From: Streptomyces rapamycinicus NRRL 5491
Lineage (GTDB): Bacteria > Actinomycetota > Actinomycetes > Streptomycetales > Streptomycetaceae
Length of the DNA: 64,000 bases
Assembly (NCBI RefSeq): GCF_024298965.1
Contig: NZ_CP085193.1
Coordinates: 4,774,001-4,838,000 of the forward strand
Reading direction: 5' to 3'
Shown: positions 36,916 through 47,213 of the stretch, in pieces
How the letters are laid out: each line of letters opens with the position of its first letter
Position numbering within the stretch: the first letter of the stretch is position 1
Position numbers and translations under genes: made by a program
The notes under the pieces: generated by a model
What the model was told of the DNA's origin: nothing
The model's database searches: none
Seen by the model: the letters and a program-made list of their open reading frames with translations, nothing else

Positions 36916-37739
36916 CCGAGGCCGCCACCCTCACCTACGCCTTCGCGGTCTGCCGGGGCGGCGACCTCACCGCCCCGGCGGAACCGTTCGCGGAACTCCC
37001 CGGGCTCGGCACCGGCGCCCCCGTCCGTACGGTCGCGGCGGGCCCGCTCACCGCCGTGGTCCAGGACGTGCCCGCGGCCGGGTACGACGAGGAGGCGCTG
37101 CGGCGGCGGCTGTCCGTCGGCGCCGAGCTGGAGCGGTGCGCCCGCGCCCACCACGCGGTGATCACGGCGGCGTCGGCGCTGGCCCCGGCCGTTCCGCTGC
37201 CCCTGGCCACGGTCTATCTCGACGACGGCCGGGTACGCGAGGCCCTGGGCGACCGGGAGACGTCCTTCCTGACCGCCCTGGGCCGGATCGCGGGCCGGGC
37301 CGAATGGGGCGTCAAGGTCTACGCCCCCACGGGACCGCCGCCCGCCCCGGCAGCCGTCCCGGCGGTCGTCCCGGCGGAGGGTCCGGGCCCCGGCGGGAAC
37401 GGCCGCGCCTATCTGGACCGCGTCCGCACCCGGCAGCGCGGCCGCGAACAGCGCCACGCTCTGGCGCTGCGGGCCGCCGAGCGGGTGGACGCCGCCGTCC
37501 GAGGGCTCGCCGTGGCCGCGCGCCGACTGCGTCCGCACGGCGTCGAGGTGACCGGGAAGCACCGCACCCATGTGCTGAACGCGGCCTACCTCCTCGACCT
37601 GGGCCGGGAGCGCGAACTGCGCGCCGCGCTAGCGTCGTTGCGCCGCGACGAGACGGACGTCCAGATCGAACTCTCCGGGCCGTGGGCGCCCTACTCCTTC
37701 GCCGACGGAGGAATCACGGACCCGGGGGCGGCCCCATGA
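36912..37739 (+). CDS. gvpL: Gas vesicle protein GvpL
   Basis: This 275-residue protein is the second GvpL/GvpF-family member of the operon. It shares the N-terminal TYAFAVCRGGD strand and a C-terminal SGPWAPYSFADGG with its paralogue. A Pro/Ala-rich insertion (about residues 140-160) separates the two domains. It is probably an assembly factor bridging minor proteins. It overlaps gvpJ and gvpS by four bases each. Confidence 0.88.
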   Translation: MTEAATLTYAFAVCRGGDLTAPAEPFAELPGLGTGAPVRTVAAGPLTAVVQDVPAAGYDEEALRRRLSVGAELERCARAHHAVITAASALAPAVPLPLATVYLDDGRVREALGDRETSFLTALGRIAGRAEWGVKVYAPTGPPPAPAAVPAVVPAEGPGPGGNGRAYLDRVRTRQRGREQRHALALRAAERVDAAVRGLAVAARRLRPHGVEVTGKHRTHVLNAAYLLDLGRERELRAALASLRRDETDVQIELSGPWAPYSFADGGITDPGAAP

Positions 37740-38035
37740 CCGGGCCGTCCGCCTGGGACACCACCCCGGCGAAAGCGCGGTGGGCAGCGACCCCCGCCGC
37801 CACCGCCCGCGAAGCGGCCCCCGCGTGGGGAACCACCCCCGCCGAGGCGCTGGGCCCGCTCGGCGTCCCCCTCGTGGACCTCCTGGACCGGGTGCTCGCC
37901 ACCGGCGTCGTCATCAGCGGCGACCTGGTCATCGCGATCGCCGAGGTCCCCCTCGTCCGCCTCTCCCTGCACGCCCTTCTCTCCTCGGTCAACGAACGGG
38001 TCCAGGCCCCATGGACCGACAGCGGCCCACTATGA
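37736..38035 (+). CDS. gvpS: Gas vesicle GvpA-like protein GvpS
   Basis: This is a 99-residue third copy of the GvpA fold (LVDLLDRVLATGVVISGDLVIAIAEVPLVRLSLHALLSSV) behind a 35-residue Ala/Trp/Thr-rich N-terminus containing repeated WDTTPAKA/WGTTPAEA units. In actinobacterial operons this position is called gvpS. It is presumably a minor shell protein. Its stop overlaps gvpK as ATGA. Confidence 0.85.
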   Translation: MTGPSAWDTTPAKARWAATPAATAREAAPAWGTTPAEALGPLGVPLVDLLDRVLATGVVISGDLVIAIAEVPLVRLSLHALLSSVNERVQAPWTDSGPL

Positions 38036-38337
38036 GCGCGCCGATCCCCGACGCCCCCTCCCGCGTGTCCCGCGTGGACATCGACCGCGACTCGGTCGGC
38101 CGCGACCTGGTGGCCCTGGTGCTGACGGTCGTCGAACTCCTCCGTCAGCTGATGGAGCGCCAGGCCATCCGCCGCATCGACGCGGGCGGCCTCACCGAGG
38201 AGCAGATCGAGCGCATCGGCACCACGCTGATGCTGCTCGACCAGCGCATGACGGAGCTGTGCGACCAGCACGGCCTGACCCCGGAAGACCTCAACCTGGA
38301 CCTCGGCCCCCTGGGCACCCTGCTCCCCCGCGACTGA
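38032..38337 (+). CDS. gvpK: Gas vesicle protein GvpK
   Basis: This is a 101-residue helical protein with the GvpK signature VALVLTVVELLRQLMERQAIRRIDAGGLTEEQIERIGTTLM. It is required for vesicle growth in other organisms. It is the last gene of the operon, ending 12 bases before the convergent MarR gene. gvpY, gvpZ and gvpN were not found in this cluster. Confidence 0.9.
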   Translation: MSAPIPDAPSRVSRVDIDRDSVGRDLVALVLTVVELLRQLMERQAIRRIDAGGLTEEQIERIGTTLMLLDQRMTELCDQHGLTPEDLNLDLGPLGTLLPRD

Positions 38338-38349
38338 GGCAGGGGCCGG

Positions 38350-38811
38350 TCAGCCGCCGAGGGCTTCCGCCATGCGGTCGAGGTCGGTGAGGAGGGCTGC
38401 CAGGCGCCGCTGCGGAAGGGCGCCGACCATTGTCCGTTCGATGGCGTAGACGGCGGACCGGGCCGCGTGGAGCCGTTCGCGGCCGTGCTCGGTGAGGTGG
38501 GCGGGGAGCGCGCGGCCGTGGTCGGTGGTGGCGGGCCGGGAGATCAGGTCCGCGTCCTGGAGGCCGCGGAGGACGACGTTCATGGACTGCCGGGTGACGA
38601 ACGTGGAGCGGGCGAGCTCGGCGTTGGACAGGCCGGGCCGCTCGTCGAGGAGTTCGAGGCAGGCGTACTGCGGCACCGTCAGCCCGTGCTCGCGCAGGGC
38701 CTTGTCCATGGCGCCGCGCAGCGCCGCGGCGGCGCGTTTGAGGCGGTAGCCCACATGCTCGGTGACGTCGTCGGCGGGGTGCGGCGGGGGCACGGGGGTC
38801 CGGTCTCTCAT
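38350..38811 (-). CDS. MarR family transcriptional regulator
   Basis: This 153-residue dimeric winged-helix regulator has its helix-turn-helix at LSNAELARSTFVTRQSMNVVLRGLQ (about residues 60-85) and the wing at ISRPATTDHGRALPAHLT. ATG 38811 is chosen because the operator begins at the start codon; a longer in-frame start at 38862 would lie inside the second operator. It is divergent from the VOC gene and predicted to repress it and itself through two TGTCA-N6-TGACA sites. The ligand is unknown, possibly an oxidant or phenolic. Confidence 0.9.
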   Translation of the reverse strand: MRDRTPVPPPHPADDVTEHVGYRLKRAAAALRGAMDKALREHGLTVPQYACLELLDERPGLSNAELARSTFVTRQSMNVVLRGLQDADLISRPATTDHGRALPAHLTEHGRERLHAARSAVYAIERTMVGALPQRRLAALLTDLDRMAEALGG

Positions 38812-38872
38812 GTCAGGATTTTGACATAGGGAGCGGCCGTGCGTACAGTCCATGAATGTCAAAGTCCTGACA
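38811..38872 (+). promoter_or_regulatory. VOC-gene promoter framed by two MarR operators
   Basis: TGTCA-N6-TGACA dyads occur at 38811-38826 and 38857-38872. On the plus strand TTGACA (38821-38826, part of operator 1) and TACAGT (38844-38849) form a -35/-10 pair with an ideal 17-base spacer, so transcription would start about where operator 2 begins. Binding by the adjacent MarR protein is inferred. Confidence 0.75.
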
Positions 38873-38910
38873 TCGACATCACTGGCTCAGCCAACAACCG
38901 GGGAGGACCC

Positions 38911-39282
38911 GTGCCCACCACCATCGAAGGCCCCGACTTCATCGCCTTGCAGGTACGCGATGTCGAGGCGGCGGCCGCCTTCTGCGAAACCCACCTCGGC
39001 CTGCGGCGGGCACCGGCCTCGCCGCCCGGTGCGGTGGTGTTCACCACCGAGCCGATCCCGTTCGCCGTCCGCGAGCCGCTGCCGGGCGTGGACCTCGACG
39101 GCGTCGCACGTCCCGGGCTCGGAGTGGCCCTGTGGTTCCGCACCGCGGACGCCCAGGCACTGCACGACCAGCTCGCCGCCGCCGGGGTGCCCATCCTCAG
39201 CCCGCCCCAGGACAGCCCCTTCGGCCGTACGTTCACCTTCACCGGCCCGGAGGGCTACGCCCTCACGGCACACGGAGGCTGA
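38911..39282 (+). CDS. VOC (glyoxalase/bleomycin-resistance) family protein
   Basis: This 123-residue protein has paired beta-alpha-beta-beta-beta modules (DFIALQVRDVEAAAAFCETHLGLRR, then LGVALWFRTADAQALHDQLAAAGV, and SPFGRTFTFTGPEGYALTAH). Family members include glyoxalases, dioxygenases and drug-binding resistance proteins; the ligand here is unknown. GTG 38911 has a GGGGAGG site. Expression is probably relieved by the MarR ligand. It is followed two bases later by the glycosylase gene. Confidence 0.85.
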   Translation: MPTTIEGPDFIALQVRDVEAAAAFCETHLGLRRAPASPPGAVVFTTEPIPFAVREPLPGVDLDGVARPGLGVALWFRTADAQALHDQLAAAGVPILSPPQDSPFGRTFTFTGPEGYALTAHGG

Positions 39283-39284
39283 CC

Positions 39285-40290
39285 GTGACCGCCGTCGCCC
39301 TCACCCCGTCCGGCCCCTTCTCGCTCGCGGCGGGCGTCCGCTTCCTGGAGGACTTCACCCCGGCGAGCTACCGGGGCGCGGCGGACGACGTGCTCCGCCT
39401 GGCCTTCCCCGCCGACGACGGCCACTCGACGGTGGCCGTCGCGGTGCGGCAGGAGGAGACGGCGGAGGGAGAAGCGGGCAGCGTCCGGGCCGAGTTCACC
39501 ACGTACCCCGACCCCGACACCCCGGCGGACCCCAGGTCCGCCGGGACCGGGGCCGGGGCCGTCCGGGCCCAGCTGGCCCGCGTCCTCTCCCTCGATGTCG
39601 ACGGAAGCGGCTTCCCCGGACTCGCCGCCGCCGACCCCGTGGTGGCCGGGCTCATGGCGGACTATCCGGGCCTTCGGCCGGTGTGCTTCCACTCGCCCTA
39701 CGAAGCCGCCGCATGGGCGATCATCGGCCACCGCATCCGCATGACCCAGGCCGCCGCCATCAAGGCCCGCATCGCCGAGCGGCACGGTCGGCGCGTCCGG
39801 ATCGAGGGCCGGACCCTGTACGCCTTCCCCACCCCACCGGCCCTGCGCGCGATCACCCGCGCCCCCGGCCTGACCGAGGTGAAGATCGAGCGGCTGCACG
39901 CACTCGCCGAAGCGGCCGACGCCGGTGAACTCGACGCCGCACGGCTGCGCTCGATGCCGGTGGACGACGCCCTCGCGGCGCTGCGCGACCTCCCGGGCAT
40001 CGGCCCGTTCTCCGCCGAACTCATCCTCATCCGCGGCGCCGGGCACCCGGATGTCTTCCCGCGTCACGAACCGCGGCTGCACGCGGCCATGGCCGACGCG
40101 TACGGCCTCGGCGCGGCCGCCTCGGGCGACATCCGCCAACTGGCCGGTATCGCCGACCGCTGGCAGCCCTACCGCAGCTGGATCGCGCTGCTGCTCCGCG
40201 CCCGCGCCGCGCACATCAGCGGCCGCGGAACCAGCGCGATCCCGGTCGGGGCGCCCGCCGGGGCCGCCCCGAAACTCATCGGTCCCCCGG

Positions 40291-40301
<11 letters not shown>
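39285..40301 (+). CDS. DNA-3-methyladenine glycosylase-like protein (AlkA/HhH-GPD)
   Basis: This 338-residue predicted base-excision-repair glycosylase has an N-terminal AlkA-type region, then the HhH-GPD domain with helix-hairpin-helix [21 protein letters not shown]. In AlkA the catalytic Asp follows in the pattern DxFPxxD; here the sequence is [10 protein letters not shown], with Glu at that place, so catalysis may differ or this subfamily may use Glu. GTG 39285 starts two bases after the VOC stop, suggesting co-transcription under MarR control. Its last 11 bases overlap the convergent aldo/keto reductase gene. Confidence 0.8.
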
Positions 40302-41277
<976 letters not shown>

Positions 41278-41464
41278 CGGGTACCTCCTCGTGGTCGTGA
41301 CGATCACGCTAGGAGTTGGAGCGCACTCGAAGTCAAACCGGCTCCGTACACCCGGAGATCCGCGGAGATATCGACCATCGGCGACGAACACGAGTGAATT
41401 CCTCGAATTGGTCCGGCTAGCTTTCTCGTTGAGGTGGAAGGTCCACCGGATCGGAGTGTTCGAT

Positions 41465-41701
41465 ATGCGCTCTCGTCGCCTTGCGTTAGCCGCGGCAACC
41501 ACCCTCGGGGCCCTGGCCCTCACACTGGGGATCGGAGGAACGGCGCAGGCCGCTCCGCGCCCTCCGCTCACCAAGGCCGAATGCTGGGCCTCTGGAGGCA
41601 TAGTCGTCCCGATCAATGTCGTCGGGTCCGTCTGTATCTGGCACAACCCCGACGGCACCAGCGACTCCGCGCAGATCACCGACCCGCTGGGCAGCAACTG
41701 A
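41465..41701 (+). CDS. Small secreted protein with two cysteines
   Basis: This is a 78-residue protein. The signal peptide ([25 protein letters not shown]) should be cut after AQA near residue 31, leaving about 47 residues with two Cys (AECWAS, SVCIWH) that could form one disulfide. No family was recognised; similar tiny secreted proteins are common and uncharacterised in Streptomyces. A weak GGAG lies upstream. The gene is flanked by an A+T-richer promoter region (41380-41464) and followed by two tandem terminators. Confidence 0.7.
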   Translation: MRSRRLALAAATTLGALALTLGIGGTAQAAPRPPLTKAECWASGGIVVPINVVGSVCIWHNPDGTSDSAQITDPLGSN

Positions 41702-41723
41702 CCTGAGTGCCCCGTGAACGCGG

Positions 41724-41760
41724 CCGGCCCGGTGCGCTCCCCCGTCGCGCACCGGGCCGG
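41724..41760. terminator. Bidirectional terminator hairpin 1
   Basis: CCGGCCCGGTGCGC (41724-41737) and GCGCACCGGGCCGG (41747-41760) form a perfect 14-base stem. It lies between the convergent secreted-peptide and ABC-permease genes. The loop TCCCCCGTC is shared with the hairpin at 34471. Confidence 0.75.
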
Positions 41761-41766
41761 TCGGTG

Positions 41767-41803
41767 GGCCTGCTGCCCTGGCCCCCGTCGAGGGCAGCAG
41801 GCC
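41767..41803. terminator. Bidirectional terminator hairpin 2
   Basis: GGCCTGCTGCCCT (41767-41779) and AGGGCAGCAGGCC (41791-41803) form a perfect 13-base stem, followed on the plus strand by TCATTTCCCC. It is in tandem with the preceding hairpin. Confidence 0.75.
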
Positions 41804-41824
41804 TCATTTCCCCCGTTGGCTTTG

Positions 41825-44395
41825 CTATTCCGTGGCGATCGCGTTCAGGACGTTCATCCGCGCCGCCCGGAAGGCCGGGACCAGGGCCGCGATCAGGCCC
41901 ACGACGGCGGAGCCGATGAAGACCGTGATGATCGTCGGCCACGGGATCTCCAGGGTCTTCAGACCCTCGAGTGCCAGCAGCTTCTGGGCCGTGGTGCCCC
42001 AGCCCATGCCGAGCCCGAGGCCCAGCAGGGCGCCGAAGAGCGCGATGACCACGGACTCCAGGCGGATCATGCGGCGCATCTGGCGGCGGGAGAGGCCGAT
42101 GGCGCGCATCAGGCCGATCTCGCGGGTCCGCTCGACGACCGAGAGGGCCAGGGTGTTCACCACGCCGAGGACGGCGACGATGATCGCGAGCGCCAGCAGG
42201 CCGTAGACCAGGTTGAGCAGCTGACCGACCTGGTCCTTGACCTCCTTCTTGTAGTCGGTCTGGTCGCGCACCTTGACCGACGGGTAGTGGTGCAGCTGGG
42301 ACTTGAGGGAGGCGTACGCCTGCTTCTCCTGGCCGTCCCTGGCCTGCGCCAGCATCATGACGTCCGCCGGGATCAGCTTGGCGGGGACATAGCGCTCGAC
42401 GGTGGCGATGTCGAGGTACAGCGCGCCCTTGTCGAGGCTGACGTCGTCCGAGGTGATCGCGGCGACGGTCAGCTTGGCGGTGCGGCCCTCCTTGAAGGCG
42501 ACGGTGAGGGTGTCGCCCCTCTTCACCTTGTGGTCCTTGGCGAAGCCCTCGGGCACCGACATGGCGTCCTTGCCGTACGCGGCGGACAGGTCGCCCTCGA
42601 CGACCGGGGTGCGCAGGTCCTCGGCGTAGGTCGGGCTGGCGGCCGAGAGGTCCTTGGTGACCGTCTTGCCGTCGGGCAGGGTGAGCTTGGTGCCCTCGAT
42701 GTCCTTGGCCTCGCTGATGTGCTTCAGACCCTTGGCCTGGCGTACCGCGTCCGCGATCCCCTTGGTGATCGGCTGGCCGGTGTCGGACTGGACGATGAAG
42801 TCCGCGCCCACCGACTTGTCCAGCTCGTCGGTGGCCGAGGCGACCATCGAGGAGCCCACCACCGACAGACAGGCGACCAGCGCCAGGCCGATCATCAGGG
42901 CCGCGCCGGTGGCGCCGGTGCGCCGCGGGTTGCGCAGCGCGTTGCGCTCGGCCAGCCGGCCGACCGGGCCGAAGATCCGCAGTACGACGGTGGCCAGTAC
43001 GCGGACCACCAGACCGGCCAGCAGCGGGCCGATGACGATGAAGCCGATGAGCGTCAGCACCACGCCGAGGCCCAGGAACATCGAACCGTCGACCGCCTTG
43101 TCCGCGTTCCCCGCGACCACCAGGGAGGCCGCGCCGCCCGCGGTGAGCAGGGTGCCGATCGCGCCGCGGATCCATCCGGCCTTGCTGTCCGCCGGGGTGC
43201 CGGCGTCGCGCAGGGCCGCCATCGGGGAGATCTTCCCGGCCCGGCGGGCGGGGATGTACGCCGCGATGACGGTGACGACGACGCCGATGCCGATACCGAC
43301 GATGGGCGTGGTGGCCTTCACCGTCAGCTGGTCGGTGCTCAGGTGGAGCCCCGCGCTGCCCATGATCTTCATCAGGCCGACCGCGAGGCCGACGCCGCCG
43401 AGGACGCCGAGGATCGAGCCGACGATGCCGAGCAGCAGCGCCTCGATCAGCACCGACCGGTTGATCTGCTTCCGGCTGGAGCCGATGGCCCGCATCAGGC
43501 CGATCTCACGGGTGCGCTGGGCGACCAGCATCGAGAAGGTGTTGACGATCAGGAAGATGCCGACCAGGACGGCGATCCCGGCGAAGCCGAGCATCGCGTA
43601 CTTCATCACGTCCAGGAACGAGCCGATGTCGTCCTCGGCCTCCTTGCTGGACTCGGCCTTCGTCTGCACCTTGACCCCGGTGCCGAGGCCCGCGACGACG
43701 TTCTTCTTCAGCTGGTCGTGGCTGACGCCCGCCTTGGCGGTGAGCGAGTAGCTGGAGTAGACCCCGGGGGCGCCGAGCAGCTTGCGCTGCGCGGTGTCGG
43801 TGTCCATGTAGATCAGCGTGGCGCCGGGGTTGGTCACCTGGAACGTGGCGATGCCGACGATCTTCGCGCGGAACTCGCCCGGGATGGCGATGATCCGCAC
43901 CTCGTCGCCGAGCTTGAGCTTCTTGTTCTTGGCGGTGTCGCCGTCGACCATGATCTCGGTCGGGCCGCGCGGCGCGTGGCCGGAGGTGATCTCGACCGAG
44001 CGCTGCTCGGTCGGGTCCCAGTTGGTGCCGATGGTCGGGGCGCCGGTGTCCGAGCCGATGCTGTCGTCGTTGCGGTCGGCGGCGGTGATCGACTGGCTGG
44101 TGACGTCGCCGAGCACCGACTTGACGCCGTCCACCTGCTTCAGCCGCGCCAGCTCCGAACCGGGCAGCGTACGGATCCGGCCCTGCCTGGTGTCCTTGTC
44201 GCTGACGCCCTTGGGGCTGACCGTGACATCGGAGGCCGTGCTCGCGAAGAGCTTGTCGAACGTGGCGTTGGTGGTGTCGGTGAAGACGAGCGTGCCGCAG
44301 ACGAAGGCCACCGACAGCAGCACGGCGATCGCGGACAGCGCCATCCGCCCCTTGTGGGCGACGAAGTTGCGCAGTGAGGTCTTGAGGACGGTCAT
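41825..44395 (-). CDS. ABC transporter permease, FtsX/MacB family
   Basis: This 856-residue membrane protein carries an N-terminal MacB periplasmic-core domain and two FtsX permease domains, each with a membrane-span set and the [12 protein letters not shown](S/L)S(R)RQ mechanotransmission motif. The first transmembrane helix is [21 protein letters not shown]. Such permeases export lipids or peptides or act as mechanotransmitters and do not import substrates. It is the second gene of the operon, its ATG overlapping the ATPase stop as ATGA. The substrate is unknown. Confidence 0.93.
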   Translation of the reverse strand: MTVLKTSLRNFVAHKGRMALSAIAVLLSVAFVCGTLVFTDTTNATFDKLFASTASDVTVSPKGVSDKDTRQGRIRTLPGSELARLKQVDGVKSVLGDVTSQSITAADRNDDSIGSDTGAPTIGTNWDPTEQRSVEITSGHAPRGPTEIMVDGDTAKNKKLKLGDEVRIIAIPGEFRAKIVGIATFQVTNPGATLIYMDTDTAQRKLLGAPGVYSSYSLTAKAGVSHDQLKKNVVAGLGTGVKVQTKAESSKEAEDDIGSFLDVMKYAMLGFAGIAVLVGIFLIVNTFSMLVAQRTREIGLMRAIGSSRKQINRSVLIEALLLGIVGSILGVLGGVGLAVGLMKIMGSAGLHLSTDQLTVKATTPIVGIGIGVVVTVIAAYIPARRAGKISPMAALRDAGTPADSKAGWIRGAIGTLLTAGGAASLVVAGNADKAVDGSMFLGLGVVLTLIGFIVIGPLLAGLVVRVLATVVLRIFGPVGRLAERNALRNPRRTGATGAALMIGLALVACLSVVGSSMVASATDELDKSVGADFIVQSDTGQPITKGIADAVRQAKGLKHISEAKDIEGTKLTLPDGKTVTKDLSAASPTYAEDLRTPVVEGDLSAAYGKDAMSVPEGFAKDHKVKRGDTLTVAFKEGRTAKLTVAAITSDDVSLDKGALYLDIATVERYVPAKLIPADVMMLAQARDGQEKQAYASLKSQLHHYPSVKVRDQTDYKKEVKDQVGQLLNLVYGLLALAIIVAVLGVVNTLALSVVERTREIGLMRAIGLSRRQMRRMIRLESVVIALFGALLGLGLGMGWGTTAQKLLALEGLKTLEIPWPTIITVFIGSAVVGLIAALVPAFRAARMNVLNAIATE

Positions 44396-45180
44396 GACAC
44401 CCGTCCTCGCGCGTCGAAGTGCTTCATGCGCTCCAGGACCAGATCGGCCGTCGGGTTGTACATCTCGTCGACGATCCGGCCGTCGGCCAGGTACAGGACC
44501 CGGTCGGCGTAGGAGGCGGCGACCGGGTCATGGGTGACCATCACGATGGTCTGGCCCAGCTCGTCCACCGACCGCTTGAGGAAGCCCAGCACCTCGGCAC
44601 CGGCCCGCGAGTCCAGGTTTCCGGTCGGCTCGTCACCGAAGATGATCTCGGGGCGGGCGGCGAGTGCGCGGGCCACGGCGACGCGCTGCTGCTGACCGCC
44701 GGAGAGCTGGTTCGGACGGTGCTTGAGCCGGCCGGACAGACCCACGGTCTCCACCACCCGGTCCATCCAGGCCCGGTCGGGCTTGCGGCCCGCGATGTCC
44801 ATCGGCAGCGTGATGTTCTCGATCGCGCTGAGCGTGGGCAGCAGGTTGAACGCCTGGAAGATGAAGCCGATCCGGTCCCGGCGCAGCTTGGTGAGCTTCT
44901 TGTCCTTCAGCTTGGTGATCTCGGTCTCATCGATGAAGATCTGCCCGGAGCTGACGGTGTCCAGACCGGCCAGGCAGTGCATCAGGGTCGACTTGCCGGA
45001 GCCCGACGGGCCCATGATCGCGGTGTACTGCCCCCGCGCGATGTCCACGTCCACATGGTCCAGCGCGACCACCCGGGTCTCCCCGGAGCCGTACGCCTTG
45101 GTGACCTGACGTGCGCGGGCGGCGACGGCCGTATGTCCTCCGCTGCCCCCGGTCCTGGGAATCGATACAGCCGTTGTCAC
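44392..45180 (-). CDS. ABC transporter ATP-binding protein, MacB/LolD type
   Basis: This 262-residue ATPase partners the FtsX-like permease. Walker A GPSGSGKS, signature LSGGQQQR, Walker B EIIFGDEPTGNLDS and H-loop THD are intact, and the NLDS after Walker B is typical of the MacB/LolD/FtsE branch. GTG 45180 has AAGGAG eight bases upstream; the frame continues upstream without coding character. The long A+T-poor leader region upstream contains two palindromes that may bind a response regulator. Confidence 0.93.
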   Translation of the reverse strand: MTTAVSIPRTGGSGGHTAVAARARQVTKAYGSGETRVVALDHVDVDIARGQYTAIMGPSGSGKSTLMHCLAGLDTVSSGQIFIDETEITKLKDKKLTKLRRDRIGFIFQAFNLLPTLSAIENITLPMDIAGRKPDRAWMDRVVETVGLSGRLKHRPNQLSGGQQQRVAVARALAARPEIIFGDEPTGNLDSRAGAEVLGFLKRSVDELGQTIVMVTHDPVAASYADRVLYLADGRIVDEMYNPTADLVLERMKHFDARGRVS

Positions 45181-45626
45181 GGTCTTTCTCCTTCGGTGTC
45201 CGATCGGCGATCTCTGTTCCCCGATCGCCGCAATAAGACTGCCGCGATCCGGGAACCTCCGCGATGGGGAATGACTCCCTCTTAGCGGTAGGGCTAGCCC
45301 CACCCCCTCGGTCGCGCAGCCCGTAGCAACCATATGAAGCGGGGACGACAGGCTCCTCATCCGCCCGGACGAACCGGGAGTAGGAGTACAGGGTGGGCAT
45401 CCCCTAGGGGAGTGAGTCCTGGGTCTGACCCCGGACTCGGGGTCGATGGTGCACCCTCCCGCCACGTCAGGCTCAAACCGGGCCCTCTGGACAGCCCGGA
45501 TGCGTTCTTCCGCCAGCCTGCCCCGGCATGGAATCGTGGGTCGTACAAGAATCGTGCGCAGGCGAGTCCGTCGTACGAACAACAGGGACACGTGCCGGCG
45601 CGGACCGGCGGAGGGAGCTCGCCACC
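45181..45626. promoter_or_regulatory. Divergent control region with CTAG-centred palindromes
   Basis: Two 10-base palindromes, GGGCTAGCCC (45291-45300) and CCCCTAGGGG (45401-45410), lie 110 bases apart between the ABC and MFS export genes. Both are CTAG-centred, rare in high-G+C DNA. They could be operators for a LuxR-type regulator; this is inference. Confidence 0.45.
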
Positions 45627-47213
45627 GTGGGCGGCACCGCACGACGGCCGATGGACGCGGACCCCAGGCCCCCCGCACCCCAGCTCCACTCCGAGACCCC
45701 CGCCCCCGGCCACCGCCGCCCCGTCGTCGCCGCCCTGATGCTCGGCATGTCGCTGGCCGCGCTGGACTCGACCATCATCTCCACCGCCGTCCCGCAGATC
45801 GTCGGCGACCTCGGCGGCTTCTCCGTCTTCTCCTGGCTCTTCTCCGGCTACCTGCTCGCCGTCACCGTCTCCCTGCCGCTGTACGGAAAGCTCTCCGACA
45901 CCTTCGGCCGCAAGCCCATCCTGCTGGCGGGCGTCGTGCTCTTCGTCATCGGCTCGCTGCTGTGCGCCGGGGCCTGGAACATGGCCTCCCTCATCGCCTT
46001 CCGGGTCGTCCAAGGGCTGGGCGGCGGGGCGCTCCAGGGCACCATCCAGGTCGTCGCCGCCGACCTCTATCCGCTCAAGGAGCGCCCGAAGATCCAGGCC
46101 AGGCTCTCCTCGGTGTGGGCGCTCTCCTCCGTGGCGGGCCCCGCGATCGGCGGCCTGCTCGCCGGATACGCCGACTGGCGGTGGATCTTCCTCATCAATC
46201 TGCCGGTCGGCGCCCTCGCGTTCACGCTGATCACCCGGCATCTGCACGAACCGCGACGGCACCGGGAGAGCCGCCCCCGGGTCGACTGGGCCGGGGCGCT
46301 CGGTGTGTTCCTCAGCGGCGGGCTGCTGCTGACCGCCCTCGTCCAGGGCGGAGTGGCCTGGGGCTGGCTGTCCGCGCCCTCGCTCACCATGCTCGGCGGC
46401 GCCGCGGTGTGCGCCGCGGCCACCGTATGGATCGAACGGCGCGCCGCCGAACCGATCATCCCCGGGTGGGTCTGGCGCCGCCGCACCATCTCGGCGGTCA
46501 ACGTCGCCTTCGCCGCGCTCGGTCTGCTCATGATCGCCCCGACCGTCTTCCTGCCCACCTACGCCCAGTCGGTACTGGGGCTCGGACCGATACCCGCCGG
46601 GTTCGTGCTGTCCACGATGACGCTGAGCTGGCCGATCGCGGCCGCGCTCAGCAGCCGTCTCTACAACCGCGTCGGCTTCCGGCGCTGCGCCATCACCGGG
46701 ATGACGGCCGCCACGCTGGTCCTGGCCGCCTTCCCGCTCCTCCCCTACCCGGGCGCCGCCTGGCAGCCCGCGCTGATCATGCTGCTGCTCGGGGGCGCGC
46801 TCGGGCTCTTCCAGCTGCCGCTGATCATCGGGGTGCAGTCGTCCGTCGGATGGGCCGAGCGCGGCACCGCCACCGCCTCGATCCTCTTCTGCCGCCAGGT
46901 CGGCCAGAGCGTCGGGGCGGCGCTCTTCGGCGCCGTCGCCAACGCGACGCTGGCCTCCCGGCTCACCGAGGCCCCCGGCGCCATCCGGCCGGGGCTGCCC
47001 GACGACCTGGACTCGGTCTCGCGCGCGCTGGAGCACCCCGGCGCCCTCACCGACCAGGCGGCCGACTATCTGCGACGGGCCGTGGACACCGCCGTCGACC
47101 ACGTCTACCTGGGCTCGGCCACGGCCGCGCTGCTGGCCCTGCTGGCCCTGGTGTTCCTCGCCCCGCGCCGCTTTCCGGTCCGTACGGAGGCGGAGGCGGA
47201 CGCGGAAGCCTGA
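45627..47213 (+). CDS. MFS drug exporter, DHA2 (14-TM) family
   Basis: This 528-residue proton-driven efflux protein is of the EmrB/QacA type. The opening motif ALDSTIISTAVPQIVGDLGG and the signature GKLSDTFGRKPIL between spans 2 and 3 are present, and hydrophobic segments extend over 14 spans. GTG 45627 has GAGGGAG nine bases upstream; ATG 45528 and ATG 45651 are alternatives. It is divergent from the ABC exporter. No dedicated regulator is adjacent. It probably exports a hydrophobic drug or metabolite. Confidence 0.92.
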   Translation: MGGTARRPMDADPRPPAPQLHSETPAPGHRRPVVAALMLGMSLAALDSTIISTAVPQIVGDLGGFSVFSWLFSGYLLAVTVSLPLYGKLSDTFGRKPILLAGVVLFVIGSLLCAGAWNMASLIAFRVVQGLGGGALQGTIQVVAADLYPLKERPKIQARLSSVWALSSVAGPAIGGLLAGYADWRWIFLINLPVGALAFTLITRHLHEPRRHRESRPRVDWAGALGVFLSGGLLLTALVQGGVAWGWLSAPSLTMLGGAAVCAAATVWIERRAAEPIIPGWVWRRRTISAVNVAFAALGLLMIAPTVFLPTYAQSVLGLGPIPAGFVLSTMTLSWPIAAALSSRLYNRVGFRRCAITGMTAATLVLAAFPLLPYPGAAWQPALIMLLLGGALGLFQLPLIIGVQSSVGWAERGTATASILFCRQVGQSVGAALFGAVANATLASRLTEAPGAIRPGLPDDLDSVSRALEHPGALTDQAADYLRRAVDTAVDHVYLGSATAALLALLALVFLAPRRFPVRTEAEADAEA

